This document shows positions 8,463 to 17,700 of a stretch of DNA of 64,000 nucleotides, in pieces. Position 1 is the stretch's first letter. Every line of letters starts with the position of its first letter. Both the position numbers and the translations under genes were made by a program. A model generated the notes under the pieces. That model was not told the DNA's origin, did no database searches, and was given only the letters and a program-made list of their open reading frames with translations. This stretch comes from GM7GCV1 sp965221105 (GTDB taxonomy: Bacteria > Pseudomonadota > Gammaproteobacteria > Pseudomonadales > GM7GCV1): contig OZ244871.1 in assembly GCA_965221105.1 (NCBI GenBank), positions 2,418,001-2,482,000 of the forward strand, written 5' to 3'.

Positions 8463-10634
8463 ATGGGAATAATGAAAGGGACACACTGTACTCTCGGTAC
8501 CCTGTTTCTGACAGCAGCGATCCTGTCTGCGTGCGGCGGTGGCAATTCCTCAAGCACGACCATTAACAGTGTCGGCGGTGGAGCCCCAGACGACGCAGTT
8601 GAACTGTCGCGTATCGCGTTTAACCCGGCTGCAGACGAGCCTGTGCTGCCGCTGCCCAGTGACTTCCTCTTCTCCGGAACCATGGATGGCACCCTTGAGA
8701 CACCCGACGAGATCTCGGCCAGGGCAGCGGGAATTGCCATCGATCTCAGCAATCCTGGCGCTGCACTTGGCGCTGCTGATGGCTGGTCAACCCAGATGCC
8801 AATGCAGATTTCCGTTGACCTGGCCTCCGGTGCCTCGCTGGACACCGCCAGTGTTGGCCCAGACAGCGTATTGCTGGTGGAGACAAACTGCGGACTGGGG
8901 CTCACGGGCTGCACCAGTTTTTCGCAGGTTCCCTATGGGCCGGATGGCTACGTCGCGGTGGCCAGCGAAACCGGCACCATCAACCTGGTACCCCTGGTCC
9001 CGCTCAAGCCCAAGACCAATTATCTGGTGGCGCTCACCAATGATCTCCTGGATTCACGCGGTGAGGCGCTGGCACCTTCAGTTCTCTATGCAGAAGTCAC
9101 TCGGGACAGTGCAGAGGTGGACATTCAGAATGAATCGCTGGCCCCCCTGCAGGACGCGATTAACGGGTACGAGCAGCTGGTCAGTGCAGCGACCGGAATC
9201 TCTCCCGACGACATGATTTTTGCATCCTCCTGGACGACGGTCTCGGCGGGGGATGCAATTCTGGCAACGGCGCAGACGGTTACCGCTGCCATGTCACCCA
9301 GGGTGCAGCGCATCGCTCCTCATCCGGTATTCAGGACAACGGCTGATTTCAGTCCGCTGCTCGCTGGTGTGGCGGACGTGTACCGGGCTCGTGTTGTACT
9401 GCCGTACTTTTTGGCAGACTCGACTGATGTACAGCCTCGTGCTGCGCTTACCGAGCGATTCCGGGCGAGCTGCGACAACGGGGTTCTGCTTTCCCAGGCA
9501 GACCCGGCCCAGCTGGCTGGCCTGACACCCGGAGCGAACGCCACCCTCTGCAGAGCACTCGGACTCGCGGATTTTGGTCTGGACGCGGAGCGTTATGTCA
9601 CGCGCTACAACCCGGTTCCCGAGACCCGTTCGCTCAAGACACTCGATGTCATCATGACTGTGCCCAACAACCTTTCGGGTCAGGCGGGACCCTTCCCCCT
9701 GGTCATGTATCAACATGGTATTGCGTCGAGCAAGGAAACCCTGATGGCCTTTGCCGACGCGCTCGCGCTGGCCGGGTATGCGGGCATTGCCATCGACCTG
9801 CCATTGCACGGCAGTCGGGGATTTGACCTGGATGGTGATGGCACTGATGAAATCAATGCATCAACCGTGAACGTGACCCATTTTATGAACTTTGAGCACC
9901 TGCTTACCGGTCGGGACAATCTGCGCCAGAGTTTTCTGGATATGCTGGGATTGCGGATGGCGATTGCCAATGGCTTTACGTTTTCTTTAGGCGCCGACAT
10001 CAGCGAGCGGGATTTTGATCGGTCCCGGCTGGACTTCGTTGGTATGTCCCTGGGCGCCATGACGGGTACGGTCGCTGTTTCACTTGCGTCAGCTCTGGGA
10101 ATGCCGGTCGACTCCGCCGCGATGATTGTCACGGGAGGCGGCATTGTTCCGCTGCTGTTCAGTTCGCAGCGGTTCGGATCCCTGATCGAGCGGGCTGTTC
10201 TCGAGGGCGCGGGCCTGGATCCCCAGAGCGCTGACCCCGCATCTGCGGCGGCGGTTCTGGGGCAATTTGCCTTTGCCGCCCAGACCATAGTTGATACGGC
10301 GGACCCCAACAACTTCGCCGCAGGGCTGGCTGCTGGTGTGACGCCGGTCTACATGTCGCAAGTCAATGGGGACGCTGTGGTCCCCAATCAGTCGGACTTT
10401 GGCGGCCTGATGTTCGGCGGCACTGAGCCCTTGCGGTTGCTGATGGGTCTGGAGCAGCGCAGTTTCGGTGACGCTCCGGCGGCTGACGGCTTTGTGCGGT
10501 TTACAGAAGGGAGTCACAGCAGCTTTCTCAGTCCCGTCGCCAGTGGGGCTGCGACCACCGAAATGCAGACCCAGGTTGTCACCTTTCTTGCCGCCGATGT
10601 CGTGGACGTCACCGATGCGGGTGTAGTGGAATAG
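8463..10634 (+). CDS. VolA/Pla-1-family surface lipoprotein lipase
   Basis: 723 residues. The signal peptide ends in a lipobox, LSAC at about residues 20-23, followed by a Gly/Ser-rich linker, so it should be a lipoprotein. The N-terminal third (FNPAADEPVLPLPSDFLF; SWSTQMP-like region) matches the bacterial virulence-factor lipase N-terminal domain. The C-terminal alpha/beta-hydrolase part has a nucleophile elbow GMSLG (Ser about 529), a plausible acid in NGDAVVPN and His in EGSHSSF (about 685). Family members such as Vibrio VolA are exposed phospholipases that release fatty acids from host lipids. A strong ribosome site (AAGGAGT) lies before the ATG. Coupling with the upstream receptor suggests uptake of a hydrolysis product; the substrate is not determined. 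Confidence 0.88.
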   Translation: MGIMKGTHCTLGTLFLTAAILSACGGGNSSSTTINSVGGGAPDDAVELSRIAFNPAADEPVLPLPSDFLFSGTMDGTLETPDEISARAAGIAIDLSNPGAALGAADGWSTQMPMQISVDLASGASLDTASVGPDSVLLVETNCGLGLTGCTSFSQVPYGPDGYVAVASETGTINLVPLVPLKPKTNYLVALTNDLLDSRGEALAPSVLYAEVTRDSAEVDIQNESLAPLQDAINGYEQLVSAATGISPDDMIFASSWTTVSAGDAILATAQTVTAAMSPRVQRIAPHPVFRTTADFSPLLAGVADVYRARVVLPYFLADSTDVQPRAALTERFRASCDNGVLLSQADPAQLAGLTPGANATLCRALGLADFGLDAERYVTRYNPVPETRSLKTLDVIMTVPNNLSGQAGPFPLVMYQHGIASSKETLMAFADALALAGYAGIAIDLPLHGSRGFDLDGDGTDEINASTVNVTHFMNFEHLLTGRDNLRQSFLDMLGLRMAIANGFTFSLGADISERDFDRSRLDFVGMSLGAMTGTVAVSLASALGMPVDSAAMIVTGGGIVPLLFSSQRFGSLIERAVLEGAGLDPQSADPASAAAVLGQFAFAAQTIVDTADPNNFAAGLAAGVTPVYMSQVNGDAVVPNQSDFGGLMFGGTEPLRLLMGLEQRSFGDAPAADGFVRFTEGSHSSFLSPVASGAATTEMQTQVVTFLAADVVDVTDAGVVE

Positions 10635-10798
10635 GGGATCCGGTCTCAGCTGGTTACCCGTTCCGGAACCTCGTGGGGGGCTGGTGTCATGCTGGGTCCG
10701 CACAGGCGGCCCATTTTCAGTCGAGCCACTCGCAACCCTTGGGAAAGTGCCCGCCCGCAGCACCCGCAATGCCCGATTTTCCCCGAAACCTGTGAGCA

Positions 10799-11422
10799 AT
10801 GGGCAAGTCCAAAAGCAGTGGTCGCTGGTTGCGTGAGCATTTTTCGGATCAGTACCTGGTTCGAGCCCGGAGGGCGGGCTATCGCTCCAGGGCCAGTTAC
10901 AAACTGATCGAAATCGATGACAAAGACAAACTGATCAAGCCAGGGGCGACGATTGTTGATTTGGGCGCGGCCCCGGGGGGCTGGACCCAGGTGGCCATGG
11001 AACGGGCAGGGCATCACGGCAGAGTGATCGCTTCGGATATTCTTGATATGGACGGGCTTGCCGGCGTTGATTTTGTGAAAGGTGACCTGACCGAAGACCG
11101 GGTCTGCGAGCAGATACTGGAGCTCGCAGGGGGCCGTCAGGTTGACCTTGTAATCTCTGATATGGCCCCCAACATGAGTGGTATGAAAGCGGTTGACCAG
11201 CCAGGTGCCATGCACCTCGCTGAACTTGCCTGGGATTTAGCCCTCAGGGTTCTGCGTCCCGGAGGGGCCTTTGTTGGCAAACTCTTTATGGGAGAGGGTT
11301 TTGATGCTTATATTTGCGATGCCCGCACACATTTTTCCCGCGTGCGCACCCGCAAGCCTGCAGCCTCCAGACCGAGATCCCCGGAGGTCTATCTGGTCGC
11401 CAGCGGGTTTGGGTGCCGCTGA
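10799..11422 (+). CDS. rlmE: 23S rRNA (uridine-2552-2'-O)-methyltransferase RlmE (FtsJ)
   Basis: Methylates the 2'-O of U2552 in the 23S rRNA A-loop during late 50S assembly, using SAM. The 207-residue protein has the SAM-binding motif VDLGAAPGGWTQ. The catalytic K-D-K-E tetrad is visible: K35 (ASYKL), D121 (ISDMAPN), K161 (GKLFMGEGFD) and E near 196 (SPEVYLVAS), each three residues lower than in E. coli. ftsH follows after 140 bases. The promoter is not obvious; the 10635-10798 gap contains no gene. Confidence 0.97.
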   Translation: MGKSKSSGRWLREHFSDQYLVRARRAGYRSRASYKLIEIDDKDKLIKPGATIVDLGAAPGGWTQVAMERAGHHGRVIASDILDMDGLAGVDFVKGDLTEDRVCEQILELAGGRQVDLVISDMAPNMSGMKAVDQPGAMHLAELAWDLALRVLRPGGAFVGKLFMGEGFDAYICDARTHFSRVRTRKPAASRPRSPEVYLVASGFGCR

Positions 11423-11562
11423 AGGGTCGAGGCCCAGTTATACAGCGAGTTCATAATTGCACAACTTAACTTCATTCCGGTGGTAGACTTGGCACGATGA
11501 ACGTTGGAAGAATGCAAGGACATGCGGTGCCGTGCAGCACTGCACCCCGATGAAAAAGACTT

Positions 11563-13491
11563 ATGGCTAAGAATCTGGTTCTCTGGTTGGTTATTGCTGC
11601 GATCCTGATGGCGGTTTTTCAGAACCTCAATCAGGCACCCGCCGCGAATGAATTGAGCTACACTGATTTTGTCAAGCAGGTGCAGACAGGTACTGTCCGG
11701 GAAGTCACCTTTCAGGGCGTGATGATCCAAGGTGAATTCCGTGACGGAGAGAAGTTCCAGACGGTGCGTCCCAATATCCCGGACAACCAGCTCATGGATG
11801 ACCTGCTGCAAAATGAGGTCACCATCAAGGGCGAGCCTCCCCGGGAACCCAGTCTGCTGGTGCAGCTGTTGGTTGCTTCCTTTCCGATACTGATCATCAT
11901 CGCGGTGTTCGCGTTCTTCATGCGGCAGATGCAGGGCGGCGTTGGCGGGCGTGGTGGACCCATGTCCTTTGGGAAATCCAAGGCTCGGCTGCTCAGTGAA
12001 AACCAGATCAAAATGACTTTTGAAGATGTGGCGGGCATTGATGAGGCCAAGGAAGATCTGCAGGAACTGGTGCAGTACCTTCGCGACCCTGCCAAGTTCC
12101 AGCGCTTGGGCGGGGAGATCCCTCGTGGCGTGCTCATGGTTGGTCCCCCGGGTACCGGGAAAACCCTTATGGCCAAGGCTATCGCGGGAGAAGCCAAGGT
12201 TCCGTTCTTCTCCATCTCAGGTTCCGATTTTGTGGAGATGTTTGTGGGTGTTGGTGCCAGCCGTGTGCGCGACATGTTTGATCAGGCCAAAAAACAAGCC
12301 CCCTGCATCATCTTTATCGACGAAATCGACGCTGTTGGCCGTCATCGCGGCGGTGGCTGGGGTGGCGGCAATGACGAGCGCGAGCAGACGCTCAACCAGA
12401 TGCTGGTGGAGATGGACGGCTTTGAGGGTAATGAGGGGGTGATCGTTGTCGCGGCGACCAACCGGCCAGATGTTCTCGATCATGCACTGCTGCGTCCTGG
12501 CCGTTTCGACCGTCAGGTGTACGTCTCACTGCCGGATATACGTGGCCGTGAGCAGATACTTGAAGTGCACATGCGCAAGGTACCTACGAGTGAAAACCTG
12601 AAATCCGGTACCATCGCCCGAAGCACGCCCGGGTTTTCTGGAGCCGACCTTGCGAACCTGGTCAATGAGGCAGCGCTCGTTGCCGCACGTCGCAACAAAC
12701 GTGTGGTGGAGGCGGAGGATTTCGAGTTTGCCCGTGACAAGATCATGATGGGGGCTGAGCGGCGCTCAATGGTCATGTCGGAGCGTGAGAAGATCAACAC
12801 GGCCTACCACGAGGCTGGTCACGCCATCGTTGGCTACCTGATGCCCGAGCATGACCCCATACACAAGGTGACAATCATTCCCCGGGGCCGTGCGCTGGGG
12901 CTGACCATGTACCTTCCTGAGGAAGACAAGTACAGCTTCAGTCGCAGGGCGCTGCTGAGCAGTCTGTGCAGCCTGTTCGGTGGGCGTATTGCGGAGGAAC
13001 TGATTGGCGGCGAAGATGCGGTCACCACGGGGGCATCCAATGATATTGAGCGGGCCACCCAGATCGCTCGCAATATGGTGACCAAGTGGGGGCTGTCCGA
13101 GGTTCTCGGACCAGTTCACTACGGTGAGGAACGCGACGAGGTGACCAACATCACCAAGCTGAACTACTCGTCGGAAACCTCTGACCTGATCGACAAGGAG
13201 GCGAAGCTGATTCTGGATGACTGCTACGCCAAGTCCAGGCAGATACTTGAGGACAACATGGATATCCTGCACGCCATGAAGGATGCGCTGATTGAATACG
13301 AAACCATCGACAGTGAGCAGGTGGACGACCTGATGGCTCGCAGGAAGGTCCAGCCGCCTCGGGACTGGGGTGGTGGCGCTAGTGGCGGTTCTGAGTCCCG
13401 AGACGGGGAATCCGGCCAAGCTGAAAGGAATGTTTCCCAGGACGAAGGAGATCAGCCCTCGGTTGTAGGCGGGGCCGCGGAACAAAACTAG
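11563..13491 (+). CDS. ftsH: ATP-dependent zinc metalloprotease FtsH
   Basis: Membrane-anchored hexameric AAA+ protease that degrades misfolded membrane proteins and regulators such as LpxC and sigma-32 in E. coli. 642 residues, usual length. Transmembrane helices lie near residues 4-20 and 98-120 with a short periplasmic domain between. Walker A GPPGTGKT is near 193, Walker B IIFIDEID near 250, the second region of homology ATNRPDVLDHALLRPGRFDR near 300, and zinc-binding HEAGH near 417-421, with the third ligand in SNDIERAT near 490. The last about 40 residues are Gly/Ser/acidic and probably disordered. It lies between rlmE and folP as in E. coli. Confidence 0.98.
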   Translation: MAKNLVLWLVIAAILMAVFQNLNQAPAANELSYTDFVKQVQTGTVREVTFQGVMIQGEFRDGEKFQTVRPNIPDNQLMDDLLQNEVTIKGEPPREPSLLVQLLVASFPILIIIAVFAFFMRQMQGGVGGRGGPMSFGKSKARLLSENQIKMTFEDVAGIDEAKEDLQELVQYLRDPAKFQRLGGEIPRGVLMVGPPGTGKTLMAKAIAGEAKVPFFSISGSDFVEMFVGVGASRVRDMFDQAKKQAPCIIFIDEIDAVGRHRGGGWGGGNDEREQTLNQMLVEMDGFEGNEGVIVVAATNRPDVLDHALLRPGRFDRQVYVSLPDIRGREQILEVHMRKVPTSENLKSGTIARSTPGFSGADLANLVNEAALVAARRNKRVVEAEDFEFARDKIMMGAERRSMVMSEREKINTAYHEAGHAIVGYLMPEHDPIHKVTIIPRGRALGLTMYLPEEDKYSFSRRALLSSLCSLFGGRIAEELIGGEDAVTTGASNDIERATQIARNMVTKWGLSEVLGPVHYGEERDEVTNITKLNYSSETSDLIDKEAKLILDDCYAKSRQILEDNMDILHAMKDALIEYETIDSEQVDDLMARRKVQPPRDWGGGASGGSESRDGESGQAERNVSQDEGDQPSVVGGAAEQN

Positions 13492-13535
13492 ATCAGCGTT
13501 GTGCCGGGTCGGTACTGGTTCGCCTGGACGTCAAA

Positions 13536-14369
13536 ATGGTCGTTATCGAGAGCAGGCCGCAGGTCATGGGCGTGATGAATATCACGCCTGATTCGTTTTC
13601 GGACGGCGGACACCTCTACTCCAACTCCGGCCCTGATCTGGCAAAGGCGATCGACCGGGCATCCGGATTTGTATCCGCAGGTGCCAGCTGGCTCGATGTT
13701 GGGGGAGAATCCACCCGTCCTGGTGCCGCACGGGTCGAACTGCAGGAAGAGCTGTCGCGTGTTCTCCCGGTTATTGAGGCGATTGCCGAGCGGTTTGAGA
13801 CAGGGATTTCGGTCGATACAAGCCAGCCGCAGGTGATCCGCCAGGCGGCAGCAGCTGGTGCCAGCATGGTCAACGATACTCGTGCCCTCCAGGCTGAAGG
13901 TGCGCTTCAGGCTGCCGTGGAAAACGATATGGCGGCGTGTTTTATGCACATGCAGGGCGCACCCCATTCCATGCAGGACGCGCCCGCCTACGGCAATGTG
14001 ACGGAGGAGGTTCGCGAATTTCTGGTTGCACGTCTCGATGCGGCCCAGGCCGCGGGCATGCACAGGGACAGTATCTGCATTGATCCCGGATTCGGGTTCG
14101 GTAAAACCCTGGAACACAACCTGCAGTTGCTGAAGCAGCTCCCCGAACTCGTGGCACTGGGGTATCCGGTGCTGGTGGGATTTTCCCGCAAGTCCATGAT
14201 TGGCCAGATGACCGGTCGCACGGTGGACCAGCGCGATGCCTCCACGCAGGTGCTGAACACCCTGGCGCTGCAGAGGGGTGCCAGCATTTTTCGGGTACAC
14301 GATGTCAGCCCGGCAACTGATATGATCCGCATCTGGGAAGCCATTCAGAACCACGGGAACAGCGGCTAG
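13536..14369 (+). CDS. folP: Dihydropteroate synthase
   Basis: Condenses 6-hydroxymethyl-dihydropterin pyrophosphate with p-aminobenzoate to give dihydropteroate in folate synthesis; target of sulfonamides. 277 residues forming a TIM barrel. Signature motifs: MGVMNITPDSFSDGG (9-23), WLDVGGESTRPGA, a central SVDTSQP, DPGFGFGKTLEHN and VGFSRKSMIG. It starts 44 bases after ftsH, and glmM begins 4 bases after its stop, so the folP-glmM pair is certainly one transcript. A long antisense open frame over this gene is a codon-bias shadow. Confidence 0.97.
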   Translation: MVVIESRPQVMGVMNITPDSFSDGGHLYSNSGPDLAKAIDRASGFVSAGASWLDVGGESTRPGAARVELQEELSRVLPVIEAIAERFETGISVDTSQPQVIRQAAAAGASMVNDTRALQAEGALQAAVENDMAACFMHMQGAPHSMQDAPAYGNVTEEVREFLVARLDAAQAAGMHRDSICIDPGFGFGKTLEHNLQLLKQLPELVALGYPVLVGFSRKSMIGQMTGRTVDQRDASTQVLNTLALQRGASIFRVHDVSPATDMIRIWEAIQNHGNSG

Positions 14370-14373
14370 ACTG

Positions 14374-15714
14374 ATGCCGAGAAAATACTTCGGAACAGAC
14401 GGGATCAGGGGAACCGTGGGGCAGTTCCCGATTACCGCCGATTTTGTGCTGAAGCTCGGCTGGGCAGCGGGCCAGGTTGTTGCCCGGCACACTGAGGGTC
14501 GCCGCCTGGTGATCCTTGGCAAGGACACTCGTGTGTCGGGGTACATGTTTGAATCCGCACTTCAGGCCGGCCTGATCGCCTCGGGTGTGGAAGTGGGGTT
14601 GCTTGGGCCTATGCCGACGCCAGCAATCGCCTATCTGACACGGACTTTCAAAGCGCAGGCTGGAATCGTCATCAGCGCCTCGCACAATCCCCATTATGAC
14701 AATGGCATCAAGTTCTTCTCAGGCGACGGCTACAAGCTTGACGACGAGATCGAACGGAAAATCGAGGACATGATCGATCTGGAGTTCGCGACGGCCGGCC
14801 CGGAAGACCTGGGCCGTGCCTTTCGCATATCCGATGCCGCTGGCAGGTATATCGAATACTGCAAGAGCACACTGCCCAGAAAACTCAGCCTGAGTGGCAA
14901 GCGGATCGTTCTGGATTGTGCGCACGGCGCGACCTACCACATTGCCCCCAGGGTATTCGAGGAGCTTGGTGCCAGAACCATCGTGATCGGTGCCAGTCCC
15001 AACGGCCGCAATATCAACCAGGACCGCGGTGCGACCCATCTTACGGCGCTGCAGTCCACCGTGGTTGATGAAAAGGCCGATCTGGGCATTGCCTTTGACG
15101 GTGACGGGGACCGCGTCCAGTGTGTGGATACTGGCGGCAGAAAGGTCGATGGCGACGAGCTCCTCTACATCATTGCCGGCTACCTGCATGAACAGGGACA
15201 GCTGGACGGCGTCGTCGGTACCCAGATGAGCAACTATGGCCTGGAGAAGGCGATGGAGGACATGGGGGTGAATTTCCACAGGGCCAGCGTTGGTGACCGC
15301 TACGTGATCGAGGCCATGAAATCTCTCGGCTACCAGCTCGGAGGGGAGTCATCCGGCCACATTATCTGCTCCCATATGGGCACCACGGGCGATGGCATCG
15401 TCGCAGCACTTCAGGTGCTGGCGGCTCTTGATCGCAGCGGCCAGACCCTGTCGGAGGCGCTGGCATCGCTGGTATCCTTTCCGCAGGTTCTGATAAACGT
15501 TCCGGTGAATGAGCAGTTGAGTGATATCGACGACCCTTGGGTTGTGCAAGAAGTCTCCCGTGTGGAATCCGAGCTTGCCGGGCGGGGCAGGGTACTGGTG
15601 CGCCCCTCCGGGACAGAGCCACTTATTCGGGTGATGGTCGAGGGCGAGGACAGTCACGAGGTCAGCGACCATGCGGAGGCGCTCGCGGCCTCGGTGCGCA
15701 GGCGTTTTGGCTAG
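14374..15714 (+). CDS. glmM: Phosphoglucosamine mutase
   Basis: Interconverts glucosamine-6-phosphate and glucosamine-1-phosphate, supplying UDP-GlcNAc for peptidoglycan and LPS. 446 residues, usual length. The start FGTDGIRG is the family signature; the phosphorylated active serine is in ISASHNP (Ser about 103); the metal site is FDGDGDR; the sugar-binding loop is GGESSGH; and the phosphate-binding loop near the C-terminus is RPSGTEPLIRVM. All four functional loops are intact. It is coupled to folP, with tpiA next. Confidence 0.98.
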   Translation: MPRKYFGTDGIRGTVGQFPITADFVLKLGWAAGQVVARHTEGRRLVILGKDTRVSGYMFESALQAGLIASGVEVGLLGPMPTPAIAYLTRTFKAQAGIVISASHNPHYDNGIKFFSGDGYKLDDEIERKIEDMIDLEFATAGPEDLGRAFRISDAAGRYIEYCKSTLPRKLSLSGKRIVLDCAHGATYHIAPRVFEELGARTIVIGASPNGRNINQDRGATHLTALQSTVVDEKADLGIAFDGDGDRVQCVDTGGRKVDGDELLYIIAGYLHEQGQLDGVVGTQMSNYGLEKAMEDMGVNFHRASVGDRYVIEAMKSLGYQLGGESSGHIICSHMGTTGDGIVAALQVLAALDRSGQTLSEALASLVSFPQVLINVPVNEQLSDIDDPWVVQEVSRVESELAGRGRVLVRPSGTEPLIRVMVEGEDSHEVSDHAEALAASVRRRFG

Positions 15715-15797
15715 GCCCGCAGGTGGGACTCTCCGCTCCGCTTGAGCGAGCCGGTTATCTCGGCTACCATTTGCGCCCTTTTTGATGGGCGGTTCGA

Positions 15798-16541
15798 ATG
15801 CGTTCCAAACTGGTGGTCGCGAACTGGAAGATGCATGGCTCTTCTGGCTTTGTTACCCGGATGGCTGGTTACCTCGCAACAGAAACCGATTTTGGGGGCA
15901 CGGATCAGGTTGTTATTTGTCCGCCGGTGCCCTATGTGCAGGAACTCGGGCACCTGCTTGCGGGCACCCGGATCCAGGTTGGCGCACAGAACCTCAGCGA
16001 GCATGAGTCTGGTGCCTACACCGGTGAAGTCAGTGCAGACATGCTCCGTGACCTGGGGTGTCGATGGACCATTGTTGGGCACTCTGAACGACGCAGTCTG
16101 TTCGCGGAATCCAGCCAGCTGGTAGCGAACAAGGCGCTTCGGGCATTGAATGCGGGTCTCGGTGCCATTGTCTGCGTGGGTGAGACAGGCGCGGAGCGAG
16201 ATTCGGGGCAGACCGAGGCCGTGGTCCGGCGGCAGCTTGAGCCGGTACTCGCGCTGGAGGGTCTGGCGGGCAATGTCGACAGGCTGGTTATTGCCTATGA
16301 GCCAGTCTGGGCCATAGGCACTGGTCTTACGGCAACGCCGGGGCAGGCGCAGGAGGTTCATGGGTTTATCCGCCGCGAGCTTGGTCGGCACTCAGCTGTG
16401 CCACTGCTCTATGGCGGAAGCATCAGGACTGGCAACGCCGCTGAGCTGTTCGCTGAACCGGATATTGACGGCGGACTGGTTGGGAGTGCCTCCCTGGTTG
16501 CCGGGGATTTTCTCGGCATATGCCGGGCAATGCCTGACTGA
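15798..16541 (+). CDS. tpiA: Triosephosphate isomerase
   Basis: Interconverts dihydroxyacetone phosphate and glyceraldehyde-3-phosphate in glycolysis and gluconeogenesis. 247 residues. Visible catalytic elements: NWKMHG with the active lysine near residue 12, IVGHSERR with His about 95, and AYEPVWAIGTG with the catalytic Glu about 168 followed by the mobile loop. The ending LYGGSIRTGNAAEL and DGGLVGSASL are the phosphate-binding parts. The tpiA-secG linkage is common in Pseudomonas and relatives, unlike E. coli where tpiA lies elsewhere. Confidence 0.97.
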   Translation: MRSKLVVANWKMHGSSGFVTRMAGYLATETDFGGTDQVVICPPVPYVQELGHLLAGTRIQVGAQNLSEHESGAYTGEVSADMLRDLGCRWTIVGHSERRSLFAESSQLVANKALRALNAGLGAIVCVGETGAERDSGQTEAVVRRQLEPVLALEGLAGNVDRLVIAYEPVWAIGTGLTATPGQAQEVHGFIRRELGRHSAVPLLYGGSIRTGNAAELFAEPDIDGGLVGSASLVAGDFLGICRAMPD

Positions 16542-16597
16542 AGCCCGGGTGTGTTGGGGTTCATCGACAGTAATCGTTAGTGAGTGGGAAAAGACAG

Positions 16598-17017
16598 ATG
16601 GATACAGTAGTCACGGTAGTGCACTTTATTACCGCATTTCTGATGATTGGGTTGATCCTGTTGCAGCAGGGCAAAGGTGCCGAGATGGGTGCCTCCTTTG
16701 GCGGCGGCAGTTCCCAGACCGTTTTCGGAAGTACCGGAAGCAGCTCCGTTTTTGGGCGGATAACGACGGTCCTGACGGTTGTATTCTTTGTGACCAGTCT
16801 CTCTCTCGCCCTGATTGCGCGCAACGAGGCCTCGCGTGCAGTGGGGACGGACAGCAGCATCATCGAGGCGCTGCAGTCAGAGATGGACATCATTCCGGGA
16901 GAGGTGGATGAAGCGGAGATTGTCATGCCCGTCGACGATCTGAACTCTGAAGAAATACCTACATCAGAGACTTTTGATGAGGTAGAATCCCCGGCCCTTG
17001 AGATGCCAGCCGAGTAG
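16598..17017 (+). CDS. secG: Preprotein translocase subunit SecG
   Basis: Small inner-membrane partner of SecYE that assists SecA-driven protein export. 139 residues from the ATG at 16598; a GTG at 16580 would add six residues and is less likely because homologues begin at the first membrane segment. Helix one is VVTVVHFITAFLMIGLILLQ; the loop GKGAEMGASFGGGSSQTVFG is the family signature; helix two is TTVLTVVFFVTSLSLALIA. The C-terminus is longer than the 110-residue E. coli protein and strongly acidic. It ends 20 bases before tRNA-Leu. Confidence 0.95.
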   Translation: MDTVVTVVHFITAFLMIGLILLQQGKGAEMGASFGGGSSQTVFGSTGSSSVFGRITTVLTVVFFVTSLSLALIARNEASRAVGTDSSIIEALQSEMDIIPGEVDEAEIVMPVDDLNSEEIPTSETFDEVESPALEMPAE

Positions 17018-17037
17018 CGCATATCTCAAGTCCCTCG

Positions 17038-17123
17038 GCCCAGGTGGTGGAATTGGTAGACACGCTATCTTGAGGGGGTAGTGGCGCAAGCCGTGCCGGT
17101 TCAAGTCCGGCCCTGGGCACCAT
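17038..17123 (+). tRNA. leuU: tRNA-Leu (GAG)
   Basis: A complete class II tRNA can be folded: acceptor GCCCAGG pairs with CCTGGGC (17113-17119); the anticodon loop TTGAGGG gives GAG; a long variable arm is present; the T-loop is GTTCAAGTC; and CCA (17121-17123) is encoded. Its position after secG matches leuU in gammaproteobacteria. In relatives tRNA-fMet follows directly; here it lies 12.6 kb away, so this gene's 3' end is a likely integration site. Confidence 0.97.
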
Positions 17124-17131
17124 TTCATCAG

Positions 17132-17171
17132 TCCGATAACGTCCAATACAATCCAATAACGTACGATTAAT
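17132..17171. repeat. Four imperfect 10-bp tandem repeats just after tRNA-Leu
   Basis: Reading in tens from 17132: GTCCGATAAC, GTCCAATACA, ATCCAATAAC, GTACGATTAA. The units are in helical phase and start 8 bases after the tRNA CCA. Such short direct repeats beside a tRNA end resemble arm-type sites bound by tyrosine integrases, but no integrase gene remains nearby. Confidence 0.5.
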
Positions 17172-17265
17172 GCGCCTCGTTTACCAGCGGCTTTTGGCCC
17201 GGTGAGGTCAAACGGAATGTATACCCAGTACTCGGATAGGGTCGGGTGATTGCTGAGCGCGGTCG

Positions 17266-17490
17266 TTAACGAGTGAGAAAATACTTGGCCTGTACACCAG
17301 TAATGGTACTGTCAGGTGTGCGGAAATAGGCTTCGACGCCACCGTCGCCGCCATCTCCCCTTGAACTGAAGAAGCTTGAGTCCTCCGGCACATCACAGGC
17401 GCCACGGAAAAGGCGGGCCGACAGCGCCTCGAAACTGTGACCCTGGCTTTTCGGGGTGCTGCGGATTTTCGTGAAATCAATCGCGGTCAC
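17266..17490 (-). pseudogene. N-terminal remnant of a large nuclease-like (putative defence) protein
   Basis: 74 residues remain: FTKIRSTPKSQGHSFEAL, then RGDGGDGGVEAYF and GVQAKYF before a TAA. This block is the conserved beginning of much larger bacterial proteins; the DGGDGGVE...QAK spacing looks like the start of a restriction-endonuclease (Mrr/PD-D/E-XK-like) domain. The rest of the protein is missing, and no continuation is found in other frames downstream. Lying beside the tRNA-Leu end, it is probably the edge of an island later trimmed by deletion. The exact parent family is my inference. Confidence 0.6.
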
Positions 17491-17700
17491 CAGTTACCCT
17501 TAGCATTCCATCCATTATTCCAAGAGTTTATATCGAAGATTAGACTGAACTTCCCCTTGATTTTTCACTGATATCTGAGCCAAGTGATTGATGTGGCGGA
17601 GTTTCGTGCGTGTGTGGATCGGGATATTGTAGCCATGTAGATGATGATTTTTCTGTATTTTTGTGTTGACCCTGTGTCATGATTGACACACTCAGTAGGC

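Noticed and set aside
13488..14546. 352-codon open frame antisense to folP
   Set aside because: Lies opposite folP and the glmM start, which carry clear family motifs; open only because of high-GC codon bias.
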